This document shows positions 43,936 to 52,744 of a stretch of DNA of 64,000 bases, piece after piece. The translations under genes and the position numbers were made by a program. The notes under the pieces are model-generated. The model saw only the letters and a program-made list of their open reading frames with translations. It was not told the DNA's origin and searched no databases. This DNA is from Treponema socranskii subsp. socranskii VPI DR56BR1116 = ATCC 35536 (lineage in GTDB: Bacteria > Spirochaetota > Spirochaetia > Treponematales > Treponemataceae), in contig NZ_AVQI01000022.1 of the NCBI RefSeq assembly GCF_000468115.1, positions 1 to 64,000 on the forward strand. The letters are read 5' to 3'. Position 1 is the stretch's first letter. Each line of letters begins with the position of its first letter.

Positions 43936-45446
43936 CGAGCATCTCCCGCATCGTAAAAATCGCTCGCATATAAAAGCGGCGGAGAGACTGCCGTTCCGCC
44001 TGATGCGCGAGACCGCTTTTTGTTGATTAGTAAATTCGAGGCGAGATGAGAATCGATATCGACGCCGCTCACGCTGTCGGCAAAAACGCGCACGACGTTT
44101 CCGCATTGCACGGCGCTCCGTTCGGCCTCATCGTCCCTGTCGTAGCGGACGACGAACGAACCGTCGACGTCGGGCGCCTGAAACCACGCGCGCCCTATCG
44201 CAAGACCTTCTTCGCCTGCAACGACTTCTTCTATGAGCACGTCGTATTCTTTTCCGCACCGCAATTTCAGGCGGCTTTCGGTGATTTCGCTTTGGAGCGC
44301 TTCAAGCGCCCGCTTTCGCTCGAGCGCCGTCTTTTGAGGCACCCTGCCCTTCATCCCGTAGGAGGCCGTATCTTCTTCGCGGCTGTACGTAAAGCAGCCC
44401 GACCAATCGCTTTGTATATCGGAAAGAAAACGCTGCGTGGAGCGAAAAGCTTCCTCCGTCTCTCCCGGAAAGCCCGTCAAAAAAGTCGTTCTGATCGCCG
44501 CCTCGGGAAACGAAGATCGAATATCGCGCACGAGGCGCACGTATTCTTTTGCCGTACACTTCCGATTCATCGCTTTAATAATTTCGTCGTCGCCGGATTG
44601 AAACGGGATATCGAAATACGGAACGATGCGCGGATCTTTTTGCATGACGGGAAAGATATCGCGGTTGAAGTGATCGGGATGAATGTAGAGAAGGCGCACG
44701 ATAAAGCGGCCTTTAAGGGCGGAGATTTTTTTCAACAAACGGGCGAGCGCCGAAAGTTTTTCAGAGCCTTCATTGACGCCGTCCTCTCCTATGCGCGGGA
44801 TCGGAAAGCGCCCCGTACCGAAAACATCGTCGCTTTCTCCCGTACCGTAGGCCGCCAAATCCTGTCCGATAAGATTGATTTCATATACGCCGAGCAAGAG
44901 CAGCGTTTTAATTTCATCGACGATATCGTCTGCGCTTCGGCTCCGCACCGAGCCGCGGATAATCGGAATCGCGCAAAAAGTACAGCGGTTGCTGCAGCCT
45001 TCCGTAATCTTTACGTAGACGGAATTGCGATATGAAAGCAGCATCGTCCGTTTTCCGCACGATATGCCGCGCTGCTCCGCCGTGACGACGGGACGCTTTC
45101 CCGCAAGAAGAGGACGCACGACGGAATCGATTTTCGAAAGATCGCCGTTTCCGAAAATGCCGTCCGCTTCGGGAAGAGAATCTTTCAGCACATCCGCATA
45201 ACGTTCGGCAAGGCATCCTGCAAGCAGCACTTTTGCATCGGGATAATTTTTTTTCGCGCGGAGAAGCGCATCGATCGATTCTTTTTTTGCAGAATTGATA
45301 AAACCGCATGAATTGACGATGATGATGTTCGCTTTCGAAGCGTCGAACGTTTGGCGAAGACCGAAAGAGGTTAAACGCGAAATGATGATTTCGCCGTCGA
45401 CTTGGTTTTTCGCGCAGCCGTACTCGTCGATAAAAAATTCAGTCAA
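43932..45446 (-). CDS. rimO: Ribosomal protein S12 methylthiotransferase
   Basis: The 504-aa radical-SAM enzyme adds a methylthio group to an aspartate of ribosomal protein S12. The N-terminal UPF0004 domain starts with FFIDEYGCAKNQVDGE; the radical-SAM cysteines are in GCSNRCTFCAIP; a TRAM domain follows, containing VGNVVRVFADSV-like sequence near residue 460. It is longer than usual (about 440 aa) owing to a serine-rich C-terminal tail. The most plausible start is TTG at 45446, which overlaps the end of the rodZ-like gene (TTGACTGA); no ATG fits the conserved N-terminus. Confidence 0.92.
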   Translation of the reverse strand: MTEFFIDEYGCAKNQVDGEIIISRLTSFGLRQTFDASKANIIIVNSCGFINSAKKESIDALLRAKKNYPDAKVLLAGCLAERYADVLKDSLPEADGIFGNGDLSKIDSVVRPLLAGKRPVVTAEQRGISCGKRTMLLSYRNSVYVKITEGCSNRCTFCAIPIIRGSVRSRSADDIVDEIKTLLLLGVYEINLIGQDLAAYGTGESDDVFGTGRFPIPRIGEDGVNEGSEKLSALARLLKKISALKGRFIVRLLYIHPDHFNRDIFPVMQKDPRIVPYFDIPFQSGDDEIIKAMNRKCTAKEYVRLVRDIRSSFPEAAIRTTFLTGFPGETEEAFRSTQRFLSDIQSDWSGCFTYSREEDTASYGMKGRVPQKTALERKRALEALQSEITESRLKLRCGKEYDVLIEEVVAGEEGLAIGRAWFQAPDVDGSFVVRYDRDDEAERSAVQCGNVVRVFADSVSGVDIDSHLASNLLINKKRSRASGGTAVSPPLLYASDFYDAGDAR

Positions 45447-46530
45447 GCTCAACGACCACCAATCTGTATTTGCCTTCGGAATCTCGCACCCACTTGATGT
45501 CTTCGACGAGCACTTGTCCCGCTTTGCCGATTTCAAGATCGTAGTTTTTCGTATCGGCAACGACGGTAAATTTTACGGTGTTTCCGTTCGACATCCACAC
45601 GCGCACGCCGTTGTTTGCCGTCACCATGACGACTTCTCCGTTCGTAAAATAATTTTCGCTCGAACGCTTTCGGTCGACCCTATAGCGGAATTCGCAAGGC
45701 CCGCGAAAACTCGCGTTGACCGTAAAGGGATAAGCGCGGTTGTCTTCGAGAATGACGGTCTGCGGATGCCTTTGCGGATCGAGCGGATTTTGCGAAGCGT
45801 CTTCTATCGCGATTTCGTCGATCGGCAGCATATCGCTGTCTTGACGGCGCACGAGCATGCGCACTTCCGCACCCCGGCTCGCTTCGGTAGAAGATATGTC
45901 TGAAACGTAGACGATGATATCGCTCTTTGCGTCTCCGTCGACGTCAAGCTCCGCTTCTTCCGCCAAATCCGTACGGAGCGTACCGACCGGCGTATCCAAA
46001 CCGAACGATGTGAGCGTATCGCTTACGGTGAGAATGATCTTGCCTTTTTCCGACGGATAGACGATTTTATCGCCGCGGAACAGCCGCTTTTCAAGCGGTT
46101 TATCGGTGAGCTCGTAGGTTTTCGCCCCCATATCCTGGGCGACGACGACGCTGCCGTTTTTATTCGAGCGAGAAAATTTAGAAATTATTAAAATTGCGGC
46201 GGCTCCCGCGACGACGAAGATGCCGGCACCGACGATGATCGGTATAAAAAAAGACGATTTGTGTTTGACGAACAATCCGTCGGGAACGGGAGACTCTTGA
46301 ATCGCTTTGCTGCGGTACAACGACATAACCGTATCGGGATTGACGCCGAGGTATTCCGCATAATTGCGCAAAAAACCCACCATATAGGGTTCGCCGGGGA
46401 ATGCCGACGTATCTTCTTCTTCCAAACCTCTGATGCACTCGACCGTTATCGACGTTTCGCGGGCAGCCGTATCCCTGTCGATATTTTTTTCTTCGCGCGA
46501 ACGTTTTAGAATCGTGCCGTAACTTTCCAT
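45439..46530 (-). CDS. rodZ: RodZ-like membrane protein with N-terminal helix-turn-helix
   Basis: The 363-aa protein has a Cro-type helix-turn-helix at residues 5-75 (LKRSREEKNIDRDTAARETS, GLEEEDTSAFPGEPY, VGFLRNYAEYLGV), one membrane helix at about 92-118 and an extracytoplasmic beta-rich domain of the DUF4115 type at the C-terminus. RodZ links MreB filaments to the cell-wall elongation machinery. In this spirochaete the same architecture suggests a role in shape. The gene follows lolA by 12 bases and overlaps the start of rimO. Confidence 0.82.
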   Translation of the reverse strand: MESYGTILKRSREEKNIDRDTAARETSITVECIRGLEEEDTSAFPGEPYMVGFLRNYAEYLGVNPDTVMSLYRSKAIQESPVPDGLFVKHKSSFFIPIIVGAGIFVVAGAAAILIISKFSRSNKNGSVVVAQDMGAKTYELTDKPLEKRLFRGDKIVYPSEKGKIILTVSDTLTSFGLDTPVGTLRTDLAEEAELDVDGDAKSDIIVYVSDISSTEASRGAEVRMLVRRQDSDMLPIDEIAIEDASQNPLDPQRHPQTVILEDNRAYPFTVNASFRGPCEFRYRVDRKRSSENYFTNGEVVMVTANNGVRVWMSNGNTVKFTVVADTKNYDLEIGKAGQVLVEDIKWVRDSEGKYRLVVVELD

Positions 46531-46542
46531 ACCGGGCCCGCC

Positions 46543-47229
46543 TTATTCGGAAAGAAGAAAATTATTATACACATTTGCCGATGAAGGCGGATCGTAGATA
46601 AAACGCTGGTCGGGAATATCCTGATTCAATTTGTAATCGGAAAACGTAAACACGTATTCCGTACCCTGCGGAGTCGTCGCGGAAATCCGTCTGATAAGTT
46701 TCGTCTCCGCGTTGACCGCGATCCTGATCGAACGGAACGCTTCGGACGTATTGCGTCGGTCGAGCACGAGCTTTATAACTTTTTCGTCAGACGCATCGTC
46801 GAGCGCAACCGGTTCCTGCCCGATTTCGTATTTGATCGTGTAGTAGCGGCTCATAAGCGAAAGCCCCTGCGAAGTCGCAAGCGATGCGCCTCCCGCACTT
46901 GAAGACTGCACCGACTGCTGGAGTACGGCGGAAGAGCCGGGAAGGTAGATCGTGAGCAGATCTCCGTTAAACAATACGACCTGTTCGGCAGGCTTTGAAA
47001 AATCGATGCGGAGTAAGTCGGGGCGTTTAAACGACACGTGCGCTTTCATCTGTCGGTTCCCCATCGACACATCCATATCCGCTTCATAGTCGCGGATCAA
47101 CGCGTAAAAATCGGAAACGGTTTTAAAATAATCGCCGGCCGTCGTAATCGTCTGTGCAAAAACCGGTACATAAAGGCATATCGAAAAAAACGCTGCCGAA
47201 CAAAGAGAAGCGTATTTCTTACTTAACAT
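46543..47229 (-). CDS. LolA-like outer-membrane lipoprotein carrier
   Basis: The 228-aa protein has a signal peptide (ASLCSAAFFSICLYVPVFAQ, cleavage after FA) and the LolA-fold sequence pattern (KTVSDFYALIRDYEADM, FKRPDLLRIDFSKP, GDLLTIYLPG). It is expected to ferry lipoproteins across the periplasm. It is the first gene of the minus-strand rodZ-rimO-pcrA cluster. No good ribosome-binding site precedes the ATG at 47229. Confidence 0.85.
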   Translation of the reverse strand: MLSKKYASLCSAAFFSICLYVPVFAQTITTAGDYFKTVSDFYALIRDYEADMDVSMGNRQMKAHVSFKRPDLLRIDFSKPAEQVVLFNGDLLTIYLPGSSAVLQQSVQSSSAGGASLATSQGLSLMSRYYTIKYEIGQEPVALDDASDEKVIKLVLDRRNTSEAFRSIRIAVNAETKLIRRISATTPQGTEYVFTFSDYKLNQDIPDQRFIYDPPSSANVYNNFLLSE

Positions 47230-47271
47230 AGATGTATTTTAATCGAGAAAAACCATAAGGTCAAGGCGCGC

Positions 47272-47300
47272 TTGACAAAAAAAGCGCTTCGATACATAAT
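47272..47300 (+). promoter_or_regulatory. Consensus promoter for rpsD
   Basis: TTGACA (47272-47277), a 17-base spacer, then CATAAT (47295-47300). Transcription should start near 47307, producing a leader of about 185 nt. Confidence 0.8.
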
Positions 47301-47365
47301 AACAACTGTTATCGGAGCATGTCGTCAAAAAACGCGGCTACTTTTTTGTGCGGCATCTCCTTGCG

Positions 47366-47445
47366 TTTTATGCAAATTCATTTCCTTTAATTGCATAAAA
47401 ACAATAGGACACCTCTAAAAATTCGATTAGATTTTTAAAGTGTCC
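47366..47445 (+). promoter_or_regulatory. Two-hairpin leader of rpsD mRNA
   Basis: Hairpin 1 pairs TTTTATGCAA (47366-47375) with TTGCATAAAA (47391-47400). Hairpin 2 pairs GGACAC (47407-47412) with GTGTCC (47440-47445) and extends inward through TAAAAAT/ATTTTTA. Neither has a T run directly after it. S4 is a known autoregulator in other bacteria, so this leader is a candidate S4-binding or attenuation element. Confidence 0.55.
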
Positions 47446-47492
47446 TGCCGGAATTCGGTACAACTCAACATCGGTAAAAAGAGGTTTAAAGT

Positions 47493-48107
47493 ATGGCGGT
47501 AAAACAGCCTAAGGGTAAAATAGTCAGAAGGCTCGGCACCAATATTTTCGGCAATCCGAAATACAGCAAACTGCTGACAAAACGGCCGAACGCGCCGGGA
47601 AAAGAGCGCGGCGCAAAGCAGCGCGGCAAAACGTCCGTGTACGGGGAACAGCTAAAAGAAAAACAAAAATTCCGCCTCGCATACGGTATGTCCGAAAAGC
47701 AGTTTAGAAATCTGTTCGCACGCGCACAGCGGATGGAAGGCATTACGAGTGACAATATGCTTTCGCTGATGGAACAGCGCTTCGACAACACCGTTTTCAG
47801 AATGGGTTTTGCGGTAAGCAGGGCGCAGGCGCGTCAAATGGTTTCGCATTGCTATTTTTACGTCAACGGGAAACCGGCGAACATCCCCTCCATGCGGATC
47901 AAAGCAAAAGACGTCATCACATCAAAAGAAAAGAAGGGAATCCAAAACCTGATCCGTCACAACTTGGTCAGCGTTCAGGGAAATCGCGGAAGCTGGCTTA
48001 CGGTCGATGAAGAAAAACTTTCGGCAACCGTCACTTCCCTTCCGTCGGCGAACGATATTCAGCCGGTCGGCAATATTCAGTACGTTATAGAATTCTACTC
48101 GCGCTGA
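47493..48107 (+). CDS. rpsD: Ribosomal protein S4
   Basis: The 204-aa primary 16S rRNA-binding protein has the S4 pattern: an N-terminal domain with GAKQRGKTSVYGEQLKEKQK, EKQFRNLFARA, and an S4 RNA-binding fold (LMEQRFDNTVFRMGFAVSRA, QARQMVSHCYFYVNGKP). The N-terminal zinc-finger cysteines are absent, so this is the zinc-free form. GAGG lies nine bases before the ATG at 47493. It is the only plus-strand ribosomal gene here, outside the alpha operon, with its own promoter, leader and terminator. Confidence 0.96.
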   Translation: MAVKQPKGKIVRRLGTNIFGNPKYSKLLTKRPNAPGKERGAKQRGKTSVYGEQLKEKQKFRLAYGMSEKQFRNLFARAQRMEGITSDNMLSLMEQRFDNTVFRMGFAVSRAQARQMVSHCYFYVNGKPANIPSMRIKAKDVITSKEKKGIQNLIRHNLVSVQGNRGSWLTVDEEKLSATVTSLPSANDIQPVGNIQYVIEFYSR

Positions 48108-48165
48108 TAATTTTTCGTTTGCTGTACGCCCGCCGGATAAAGAGGCGGATTTCATATTCCCGAAC

Positions 48166-48208
48166 ATATTCCGTACTTTTTTATTAAAAGAGTACGGAAT
48201 ATTTTTTT
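48166..48208 (+). terminator. rpsD intrinsic terminator
   Basis: ATATTCCGTACT (48166-48177) pairs perfectly with AGTACGGAATAT (48191-48202), followed by seven T ending at 48208. Confidence 0.92.
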
Positions 48209-48263
48209 ATGCCATCGGCGTTTTTAACATGCACGCGGCAAAAAACATGTGCACGGCACAAAT

Positions 48264-48293
48264 AAAAAAACCGCTCCCACGAAGAGGAGCGGT
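48264..48293 (-). terminator. Terminator of the ribosomal protein cluster
   Basis: On the minus strand ACCGCTCC (starting at 48293) pairs with GGAGCGGT (ending at 48270), followed by seven T (48270-48264). It faces the rpsD terminator and closes the 15-kb cluster. Confidence 0.9.
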
Positions 48294-48421
48294 CATAGTT
48301 TGTTTTTACACGCACCGGAGAGAAGCGAGCGAAACGACCGAATCGGTGCGCGCACTTCGCAAGTGCGATCGCATCGGCGACGAAGATGAACGCACGCCGA
48401 TACGTATATGTGCGTCTTCGG
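48294..48421 (-). ncRNA. Structured 3' untranslated region of the ribosomal cluster (candidate)
   Basis: Between the last stop codon and the terminator lie several nested or successive hairpins: ATCGGC/GCCGAT, CGCACTT-CGC-AAGTGCG (perfect 7-base stem with triloop) and CGCACCG/CGGTGCG. The density of stems is high for a 130-nt untranslated stretch. It may simply protect the transcript or be a processed small RNA. Confidence 0.3.
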
Positions 48422-48679
48422 TCAATTTTCCGCAGGCGTTTCGGCGGGAGCTTCGTTCGCTTCCGCTGCAGGAGCGGCTGCAACCGGCTCTTTTGCCGGA
48501 GCTTCTTTTCGCGCTTTGTTTTTCATCGCCGCATTGCAGAATTTACACACTTTCACTTTTTGTCCGTCGATTTCAACTTCGTACAGGACTTTGATATTCG
48601 TTTTATGACAGACGGGGCACTCGTCTCTTCCGCGCGACGGCAAAGAGCGTAAACCCGTTCCTCGATGATTTTTAGACAT
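48422..48679 (-). CDS. Small zinc-ribbon protein at the end of the ribosomal cluster
   Basis: The 85-aa protein has a four-cysteine zinc ribbon (ECPVCHKTN ... VCKFCNAAM, two CXXC pairs about 25 residues apart) preceded by a basic N-terminus (KNHRGTGLRSLPSRGR) and followed by an alanine/proline/glutamate tail. The ATG at 48679 follows GGGAG; an ATG four codons earlier would overlap that site. It is cotranscribed with rplQ. A basic segment plus ribbon resembles small ribosome-associated or RNA-binding proteins, but no named family was recognised. Confidence 0.7.
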   Translation of the reverse strand: MSKNHRGTGLRSLPSRGRDECPVCHKTNIKVLYEVEIDGQKVKVCKFCNAAMKNKARKEAPAKEPVAAAPAAEANEAPAETPAEN

Positions 48680-48783
48680 ACTTACTCCCATAACGTTTAC
48701 GCAAAACGTCGGTTTTCATAAACGCTTTAAGGCACTGTCCGAAAAGTAAACGGCTTTTAAGACAGTCCCCGTTTTTATCGATA

Positions 48784-49290
48784 TTATTTTTTCGAATCGG
48801 CTTTATCGGCTTTTACCGATTTTTTGTCGTCGTCCGATTTCTTTTCCGCCTTCTTTTTTTCGCCCGCGTTCTTTTTTCCCGCCGCCTTCGCCGCTTTTTT
48901 TTCAGCCTTTTCTTCGTCGCTCGACGTATCGAGTTTATAGTCGACGAGTTCAAGGATGACGACATCGGCGGCATCGCCGCAGCGGAAACCGAGTTTCAAA
49001 ATACGCGTATAGCCGCCCGCTCTCTCTTTCATACGCGGCCCGATTTCCGTAAAAAGCTTATTTAAGATTTTTTCATCGGAAATAAACTTTGCCGCTTCTC
49101 TGCGGTTGTGTACGGAATCCTCTTTTGCGCGCGTAATCAATTTTTCGGCGGACTTGCGCACTTCTTTCGCTTTCGACTGCGTCGTCGTAATGCGTTCGAA
49201 TCGAAAAAGAGACGTTACCATATTCCGCGACATAGCTCTGCGATGTGCCGGTGTGCGTGAAAGCGGATTAAATCCCATCTTATGATTCAT
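48784..49290 (-). CDS. rplQ: Ribosomal protein L17
   Basis: The 168-aa protein begins with the L17 signature [21 protein letters not shown] and carries the conserved core to about residue 118 ([19 protein letters not shown]). The last 45 residues are a lysine/alanine-rich tail ([20 protein letters not shown]) absent from shorter homologues. Its start overlaps the end of rpoA by 11 bases. A 104-base spacer with small hairpins separates it from the zinc-ribbon gene. Confidence 0.96.
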   Translation of the reverse strand: MNHKMGFNPLSRTPAHRRAMSRNMVTSLFRFERITTTQSKAKEVRKSAEKLITRAKEDSVHNRREAAKFISDEKILNKLFTEIGPRMKERAGGYTRILKLGFRCGDAADVVILELVDYKLDTSSDEEKAEKKAAKAAGKKNAGEKKKAEKKSDDDKKSVKADKADSKK

Positions 49291-50329
49291 CTGTTTCTTC
49301 CTTCTTTGTGATATTCAAATTCTTCAGATGACTGTAATCGGTCATGCCGAGCGTCAAGCCCCATTCTTGAAGTTTTTCTTTAATTTCCGTAAGGCTCTTT
49401 TTGCCGAAGTTGCGCGTCTTCGTGATATCGTCTTCCGTCTTTTTCGTCAACTCGCCGATCGTGCGGATATTCGCATTTTTCAAGCAGTTCGACGAACGCA
49501 CGGAAAGTTCAAGCTCGTCGACGGGGGTATTGAGGATTTCACGAATCCGCTTGTCGCCTTCATCGCCGTCGTCCCCTCCGGAAATCGCATTATCGTCGAA
49601 GTTGATGAAAATTCTAAAATGCTCTTCGGCGATTTTAGCCGCTTCGGCAAGCGCGTCTTCGGGAGAAATCGTCCCATCCGTCCAGATTTCGAGCACGAGC
49701 TTGTCGTAATCGTTTCGCTGTCCGACGCGGCACGGTTCGATCGCATACTTTACTTTGACGATCGGCGTAAAGATCGCATCCATCGGAATCGTACCGACGA
49801 TTTCGATATAGTGCTCGTTGACTTCGGCGGGAACGTAGCCCCTGCCCAAGTCGACTTGAATTTCGATATCGACTCTCGCGCCGTCCGTCATCGTAAAGAT
49901 GAGCGCATCCTTCGTCATGATTTCAAGTTCGCCCTCTTTGGTAAAGTCGTCGCTTTTGACCGTGCCGGGCCCCTTGAACTCGTACAAAATCGTGTCTTGC
50001 TCCGTATCGCCGGGCAATCGCAAACGCATCTGTTTTAAACTATTGATAACTTCCAGCGTGTCTTCCGCAATATTCGGAATCGCTTCGAATTCGCTTGAAA
50101 TAACATGCGGAACACCCTCGGCATCGTACGACGTAATCCTGACGGAAGTGACCGCATAGCCCTGAATCGAAGAGAGCAGGACACGGCGAAGCGTATTGCC
50201 GATCGTCGTCCCGAATCCCGTTTCAAAGGGATACGCCGTAAACTTTCCGTAATTCGGATTCGTTTCGAGCGGAGTGTAAGTAATGCCTTTCGGTTTTTTA
50301 AAACCTTTGAGCAGATTTTTGCGAGCCAT
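49280..50329 (-). CDS. rpoA: RNA polymerase alpha subunit
   Basis: The 349-aa subunit nucleates polymerase assembly. The N-terminal domain contains [20 protein letters not shown] and the dimerisation region; the C-terminal domain ([27 protein letters not shown]) binds UP elements and activators. An acidic linker follows residue 230 ([13 protein letters not shown]). The order rpsM, rpsK, rpoA, rplQ is that of the alpha operon without rpsD. Confidence 0.97.
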   Translation of the reverse strand: MARKNLLKGFKKPKGITYTPLETNPNYGKFTAYPFETGFGTTIGNTLRRVLLSSIQGYAVTSVRITSYDAEGVPHVISSEFEAIPNIAEDTLEVINSLKQMRLRLPGDTEQDTILYEFKGPGTVKSDDFTKEGELEIMTKDALIFTMTDGARVDIEIQVDLGRGYVPAEVNEHYIEIVGTIPMDAIFTPIVKVKYAIEPCRVGQRNDYDKLVLEIWTDGTISPEDALAEAAKIAEEHFRIFINFDDNAISGGDDGDEGDKRIREILNTPVDELELSVRSSNCLKNANIRTIGELTKKTEDDITKTRNFGKKSLTEIKEKLQEWGLTLGMTDYSHLKNLNITKKEETDES

Positions 50330-50338
50330 CTGAACTCC

Positions 50339-50719
50339 TTACATACTGCGTGTTTTGCGCGGGCGGCATCCGTTATGGGGAATCGGTGTAACGTCGGAAA
50401 TCGATTTTACTTTGAGTCCCATGTTGCCGATTGAGCGGATCGCGTTTTCGCGTCCCATTCCCGGTCCCTTGACGTACACGTGGACTTCTCGCAAACCGTA
50501 GCTCGCCGCTTTTTGGACGGCGGATTCCGCAACCGACTGAGCGGCAAACGGAGTCGATTTTTTCGCACCGCGGAAGCCGAGCCCGCCGGAAGACGCCCAT
50601 GCAATCGTATTGCCCTGCAAGTCGGTAATCGTAACGATCGTATTATTGAATGTAGCTTGAATGTATACGTTGCCTTCGTATACGCTCTTTTTTTCTTTTC
50701 GCTTTTTAACCGTAGCCAT
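50339..50719 (-). CDS. rpsK: Ribosomal protein S11
   Basis: The 126-aa protein of the 30S platform has the typical [20 protein letters not shown] and the C-terminal [18 protein letters not shown]. The ATG at 50719 is preceded by GGGAG, so upstream in-frame codons are not used. It is separated from rpsM by 144 bases that hold a terminator-like hairpin. Confidence 0.96.
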   Translation of the reverse strand: MATVKKRKEKKSVYEGNVYIQATFNNTIVTITDLQGNTIAWASSGGLGFRGAKKSTPFAAQSVAESAVQKAASYGLREVHVYVKGPGMGRENAIRSIGNMGLKVKSISDVTPIPHNGCRPRKTRSM

Positions 50720-50731
50720 TGTATCTCCCAT

Positions 50732-50763
50732 AAAAAAACGGATGCGCCGTTTCGGCACCGCTT
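50732..50763 (-). terminator. Terminator-like hairpin between rpsM and rpsK
   Basis: On the minus strand GCGGTGCC-GAAAC-GGCGCATCCG forms an imperfect GC-rich hairpin followed by seven T (50738-50732), just before the rpsK ribosome-binding site. It has the layout of an intrinsic terminator inside the cluster and may attenuate the distal genes rpsK-rpoA-rplQ. Confidence 0.5.
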
Positions 50764-50863
50764 TTTACCGTTCTCTTAAAAACGCCGCATCGCGCCGCCC
50801 TTGCCGCAAGCAAACAGCGCGCCGGTTTATACCGCAACGCGACTTCGAAGCCGCGCGTTTCGC

Positions 50864-51232
50864 TTACGCCTTCTTTTTGTTGGCGACCGTCTTCTTTTTA
50901 CCTTTGCGCGTGCGTGCGTTCGTACGCGTTCGCTGTCCGCGTACCGGAAGCCCGCGCCTGTGGCGCAGCCCGCGGTAGCAGCCGATATCCATAAGACGCT
51001 TTAAGTTCAGACCGATTTCCGTGCGAAGCCGACCTTCGACTTTGTAATTTTTGTCGATCGCGTCGCGAACACGGGCAAGCTCTTCTTCCGTAAGATCGTT
51101 TGCCAATTTTTGCGGATCGACTTTAGCTTTTTCGCAGATATCGCGCGCCGCAGGGCGGCCGATACCGTAGATATACGTCAATGCAATGCTTATGTGCTTA
51201 TTCGGGATATCCACACCCTCAATTCGAGCCAT
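50864..51232 (-). CDS. rpsM: Ribosomal protein S13
   Basis: The 122-aa protein contacts the head of 16S rRNA and bridges the subunits. It has [20 protein letters not shown] at the N-terminus and [20 protein letters not shown] near the basic C-terminus. It follows rpmJ by 11 bases. Confidence 0.97.
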   Translation of the reverse strand: MARIEGVDIPNKHISIALTYIYGIGRPAARDICEKAKVDPQKLANDLTEEELARVRDAIDKNYKVEGRLRTEIGLNLKRLMDIGCYRGLRHRRGLPVRGQRTRTNARTRKGKKKTVANKKKA

Positions 51233-51243
51233 ACAGTTTCTCC

Positions 51244-51357
51244 TTAGCCCTGTCTCTGCTTATGCTTCGGGTTCGTGCAAATGATGCGGATAATACCGCC
51301 CCGTTTGATAACCTTGCAATTTGCACAGATCGGTTTTACGCTGGTTCGTACTTTCAT
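51244..51357 (-). CDS. rpmJ: Ribosomal protein L36 (zinc form)
   Basis: The 37-aa protein reads [19 protein letters not shown] and ends [11 protein letters not shown]. The zinc ligands C-X2-C ... C-X4-H are complete, so it is the zinc-binding paralogue. It lies between secY and rpsM, replacing the adk-map-infA genes found there in some bacteria. Confidence 0.96.
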   Translation of the reverse strand: MKVRTSVKPICANCKVIKRGGIIRIICTNPKHKQRQG

Positions 51358-51395
51358 ACTGTTCTCCCATGCAATGTTTCCGCTATCCGCAAAGC

Positions 51396-52730
51396 CTAGA
51401 GGCTTCGCGACCTGATTCTGCCCTTCGTCGTCAATCCGTCATGATGGTGCATTTTGAGCAGGGCTTCAACCTGACTCATCGTATCCAAATCGACACCGAC
51501 CATAATGATCAACGACGTTCCGCCCATCAACATTGCGATGGATTGCGGAAACCTGAAAATCGTTTGAATAAAGGTCGGCAATATCGCGATAACGCACAAA
51601 AAGATTGCGCCGGGCAATATGAGCCGATTCAATATCCGCTGCAGGTATTCTTCCGTTTTATCCGTACGCACGCCGGGAATGGAGCCTCCGTTTTCCCTGA
51701 TGTTTTTTGCAATTTCCGTGGGGTTCAGCGTTACCTGAGTGTAGAAGTATGCAAAAAAGACGATGAGGATGACGAGCAGAATATTATACCATACTCCGTT
51801 CGGCGTGAGGAACGACGCGAGGCGCGCCACCCACCGTGCGGAATTCCGATTGCTTCCGAACATTTGAATAAGCTGGATCGGGAACGTCAAAAGCGAAGAT
51901 GCGAAGATGAGCGGGATGACGTTCGACGGATTGATCTTAAACGGGATATACGTGTTTTGTCCGCCGTACATTTTCCGTCCGACGACGCGCTTGGCGTAGT
52001 GGACGGGTATCTTCCGTTCGCCCGATTCTTCGTATACGACGAGCGCGATGATGCCGACAAACATGATGAGCACGATAATTGCAAACACAAACTGTACGTC
52101 GCCTGCAACGATTTTCCGTCCAAGTTCCACGACCGCACTCGGAAGACGCGCGACGATACCGGCAAAGATCATCATCGAAATGCCGTTGCCGATGCCGCGA
52201 GCCGTAATCTGGTCTCCGAGCCAAATCGTCACCATAGAGCCTGTCGTAACGGTTACCATGGCGAGCATGCGGAACGCGATTTTATTTTCGATGACGATCG
52301 AATTCGGAATGCTCGACGCGTAAACCGTCACCGCATAGGACTGGAGCAGACACACGAAAATCGTACCGACCCGCGTCCACATTGCGATTTTGCGCTGACC
52401 GCCGTCTTCTTCGGCAACGCGCTTTAAGGACGGAAAGATAATCACCGCAAGCTGCATGATAATCTGCGTCGAAATGTACGGCATAACGCCGAGCATGAAA
52501 ATGGAAAAGTTCGAAAAAGCACCGCCGACGAAAAAGTCCATATAGCTCGCAAACGCATTTTTGTTTTGACGCGCGAGCTCGTCGAAGTAAGACAAAAGCA
52601 CGTTTGCGTCGATGCCCGGTATAGTCAAGACGCTTCCCATGCGGAAAACGGCCAAAATCAACAGGGTAAAGAGCAAACGGCTGCGGAGCTCTTTGATTTT
52701 AAACATATTCACGATAGAATTGCCTGCCAT
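51396..52730 (-). CDS. secY: Preprotein translocase subunit SecY
   Basis: The 444-aa channel protein has ten membrane helices and typical SecY segments ([20 protein letters not shown] near helix 2, [12 protein letters not shown], and the helix 8-9 loop [19 protein letters not shown]). GGAG seven bases before ATG 52730 supports this start. It follows rplO, as in the spc operon of most bacteria. Confidence 0.97.
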   Translation of the reverse strand: MAGNSIVNMFKIKELRSRLLFTLLILAVFRMGSVLTIPGIDANVLLSYFDELARQNKNAFASYMDFFVGGAFSNFSIFMLGVMPYISTQIIMQLAVIIFPSLKRVAEEDGGQRKIAMWTRVGTIFVCLLQSYAVTVYASSIPNSIVIENKIAFRMLAMVTVTTGSMVTIWLGDQITARGIGNGISMMIFAGIVARLPSAVVELGRKIVAGDVQFVFAIIVLIMFVGIIALVVYEESGERKIPVHYAKRVVGRKMYGGQNTYIPFKINPSNVIPLIFASSLLTFPIQLIQMFGSNRNSARWVARLASFLTPNGVWYNILLVILIVFFAYFYTQVTLNPTEIAKNIRENGGSIPGVRTDKTEEYLQRILNRLILPGAIFLCVIAILPTFIQTIFRFPQSIAMLMGGTSLIIMVGVDLDTMSQVEALLKMHHHDGLTTKGRIRSRSL

Positions 52731-52744
52731 GATTCAACTCCGCG

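Larger units (their letters stand above)
48108..48421. other. 314-base gap between rpsD and the zinc-ribbon gene, holding two facing terminators
   Basis: No coding sequence is seen. From left to right it holds the rpsD terminator, the terminator of the minus-strand ribosomal cluster and the hairpin-rich 3' end of that transcript. Confidence 0.75.
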
